Assembly: GCA_002354135.1 (NCBI GenBank)
Contig: DEKZ01000116.1
Location: 3,615-18,079, forward strand
Source of the DNA: Massilia sp. UBA2709
GTDB lineage: Bacteria; Pseudomonadota; Gammaproteobacteria; Burkholderiales; Burkholderiaceae_D
Direction of reading: 5' to 3'
Length of the DNA: 14,465 nucleotides
Both the position numbers and the translations under genes were made by a program. Of the stretch, positions 14,376 through 14,465 are shown in pieces (position 1 is the first letter of the stretch; each line of letters begins with the position of its first letter). The notes beneath the pieces were generated by a model. It was not told where the DNA came from, made no database searches, and saw nothing but the letters and a program-made list of their open reading frames with translations.

Positions 14376-14465
14376 GCGCAAGGTCGCTCGCAGGCTCGCT
14401 GCTGCGCAGCTCGAAACCCCTGCTCGCCCCTCGTCCGTACCGTCCGAGAGCTCTATTCCCTCATC
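14376..14465 (+). repeat. 90-base direct repeat, copy 2 (may continue past the window)
   Basis: The partner of 14142-14231 with one mismatch. It runs into the window edge, so the true repeat may be longer. Its first bases form the right arm of the perfect hairpin at 14362-14383, which copy 1 lacks. Confidence 0.9.

Larger units (their letters stand above)
14052..14465. other. Gene-free right end with repeats and hairpins
   Basis: No convincing gene is seen in these 414 bases. They hold two copies of a 90-base direct repeat, a 56-base near-palindrome between them, and two further perfect hairpins: GAAATCGC/GCGATTTC around a TGC loop (14318-14336) and CCTTGCGCC/GGCGCAAGG around CGGA (14362-14383). 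The second hairpin crosses the left edge of the second repeat copy; the first copy has only its right arm, so that copy looks truncated. The promoter of the zinc-ribbon gene must lie somewhere here on the - strand, but no clear -35/-10 pair is visible. Confidence 0.6.

Noticed and set aside
14298..14465. Intact tRNA or tmRNA gene on the - strand
   Set aside because: Only an acceptor-like end is seen; there is no T-arm consensus, anticodon arm or tmRNA tag frame.
1..14465. CRISPR array, insertion sequence, prophage or toxin-antitoxin pair
   Set aside because: No regularly spaced repeats, transposase, integrase, phage-structural or paired toxin/antitoxin frames were found.

Overview
The window reads as chromosomal DNA of a high-GC betaproteobacterium. 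Gene content and protein style suggest the Oxalobacteraceae (Massilia, Duganella or Janthinobacterium type), but this is inference from family resemblance, not a database match. Most of it is dense, ordinary genes. Accessory-looking DNA is confined to four places: the spacer at 3480-3648, the AT-rich gap at 6524-6760, the lower-GC gene at 13558-13977, and the gene-free right end.

Layout. At 1-3420, on the + strand, lie the tail of an M1-type aminopeptidase, a secreted M13 zinc metallopeptidase 12 bases later, a SAM-dependent methyltransferase and a small CsbD-like stress protein. A REP-like inverted pair fills the spacer before a convergent AI-2E/PerM-type membrane protein (3649-4734, -). A second CsbD paralogue (4953-5138, +) ends at a very strong terminator. 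Next, on the - strand, come a secreted right-handed beta-helix protein with a long AT-rich upstream region (5270-6469), a dipeptidyl-peptidase-IV-like serine peptidase (6835-9054), an unrecognised exported protein (9179-9781) and a MATE efflux transporter (9847-11250). Divergent from these, on the + strand, is a heat-shock-like module: cbpA and cbpM behind a sigma-32-like promoter, then a DJ-1/PfpI-family protein (12786-13415). The right end holds a small zinc-ribbon membrane protein (13558-13977, -) with a structured leader, and then about 490 bases without a gene that contain a 90-base direct repeat on both sides of a near-perfect palindromic terminator.

How the genes work together. Three exported peptidases (M1 tail, M13, DPP-IV type) suggest peptide scavenging or envelope protein turnover. 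CbpA/CbpM, the DJ-1-like protein and two CsbD proteins are all stress-associated families. I see no CRISPR array, transposase, integrase, phage gene or recognisable multi-gene defence system. The best candidates for undescribed biology are small non-coding structures: the REP-like pair with a compensatory base-pair change, the ribosome-site-sequestering leader of the zinc-ribbon gene, and the repeat/palindrome block at the right edge.
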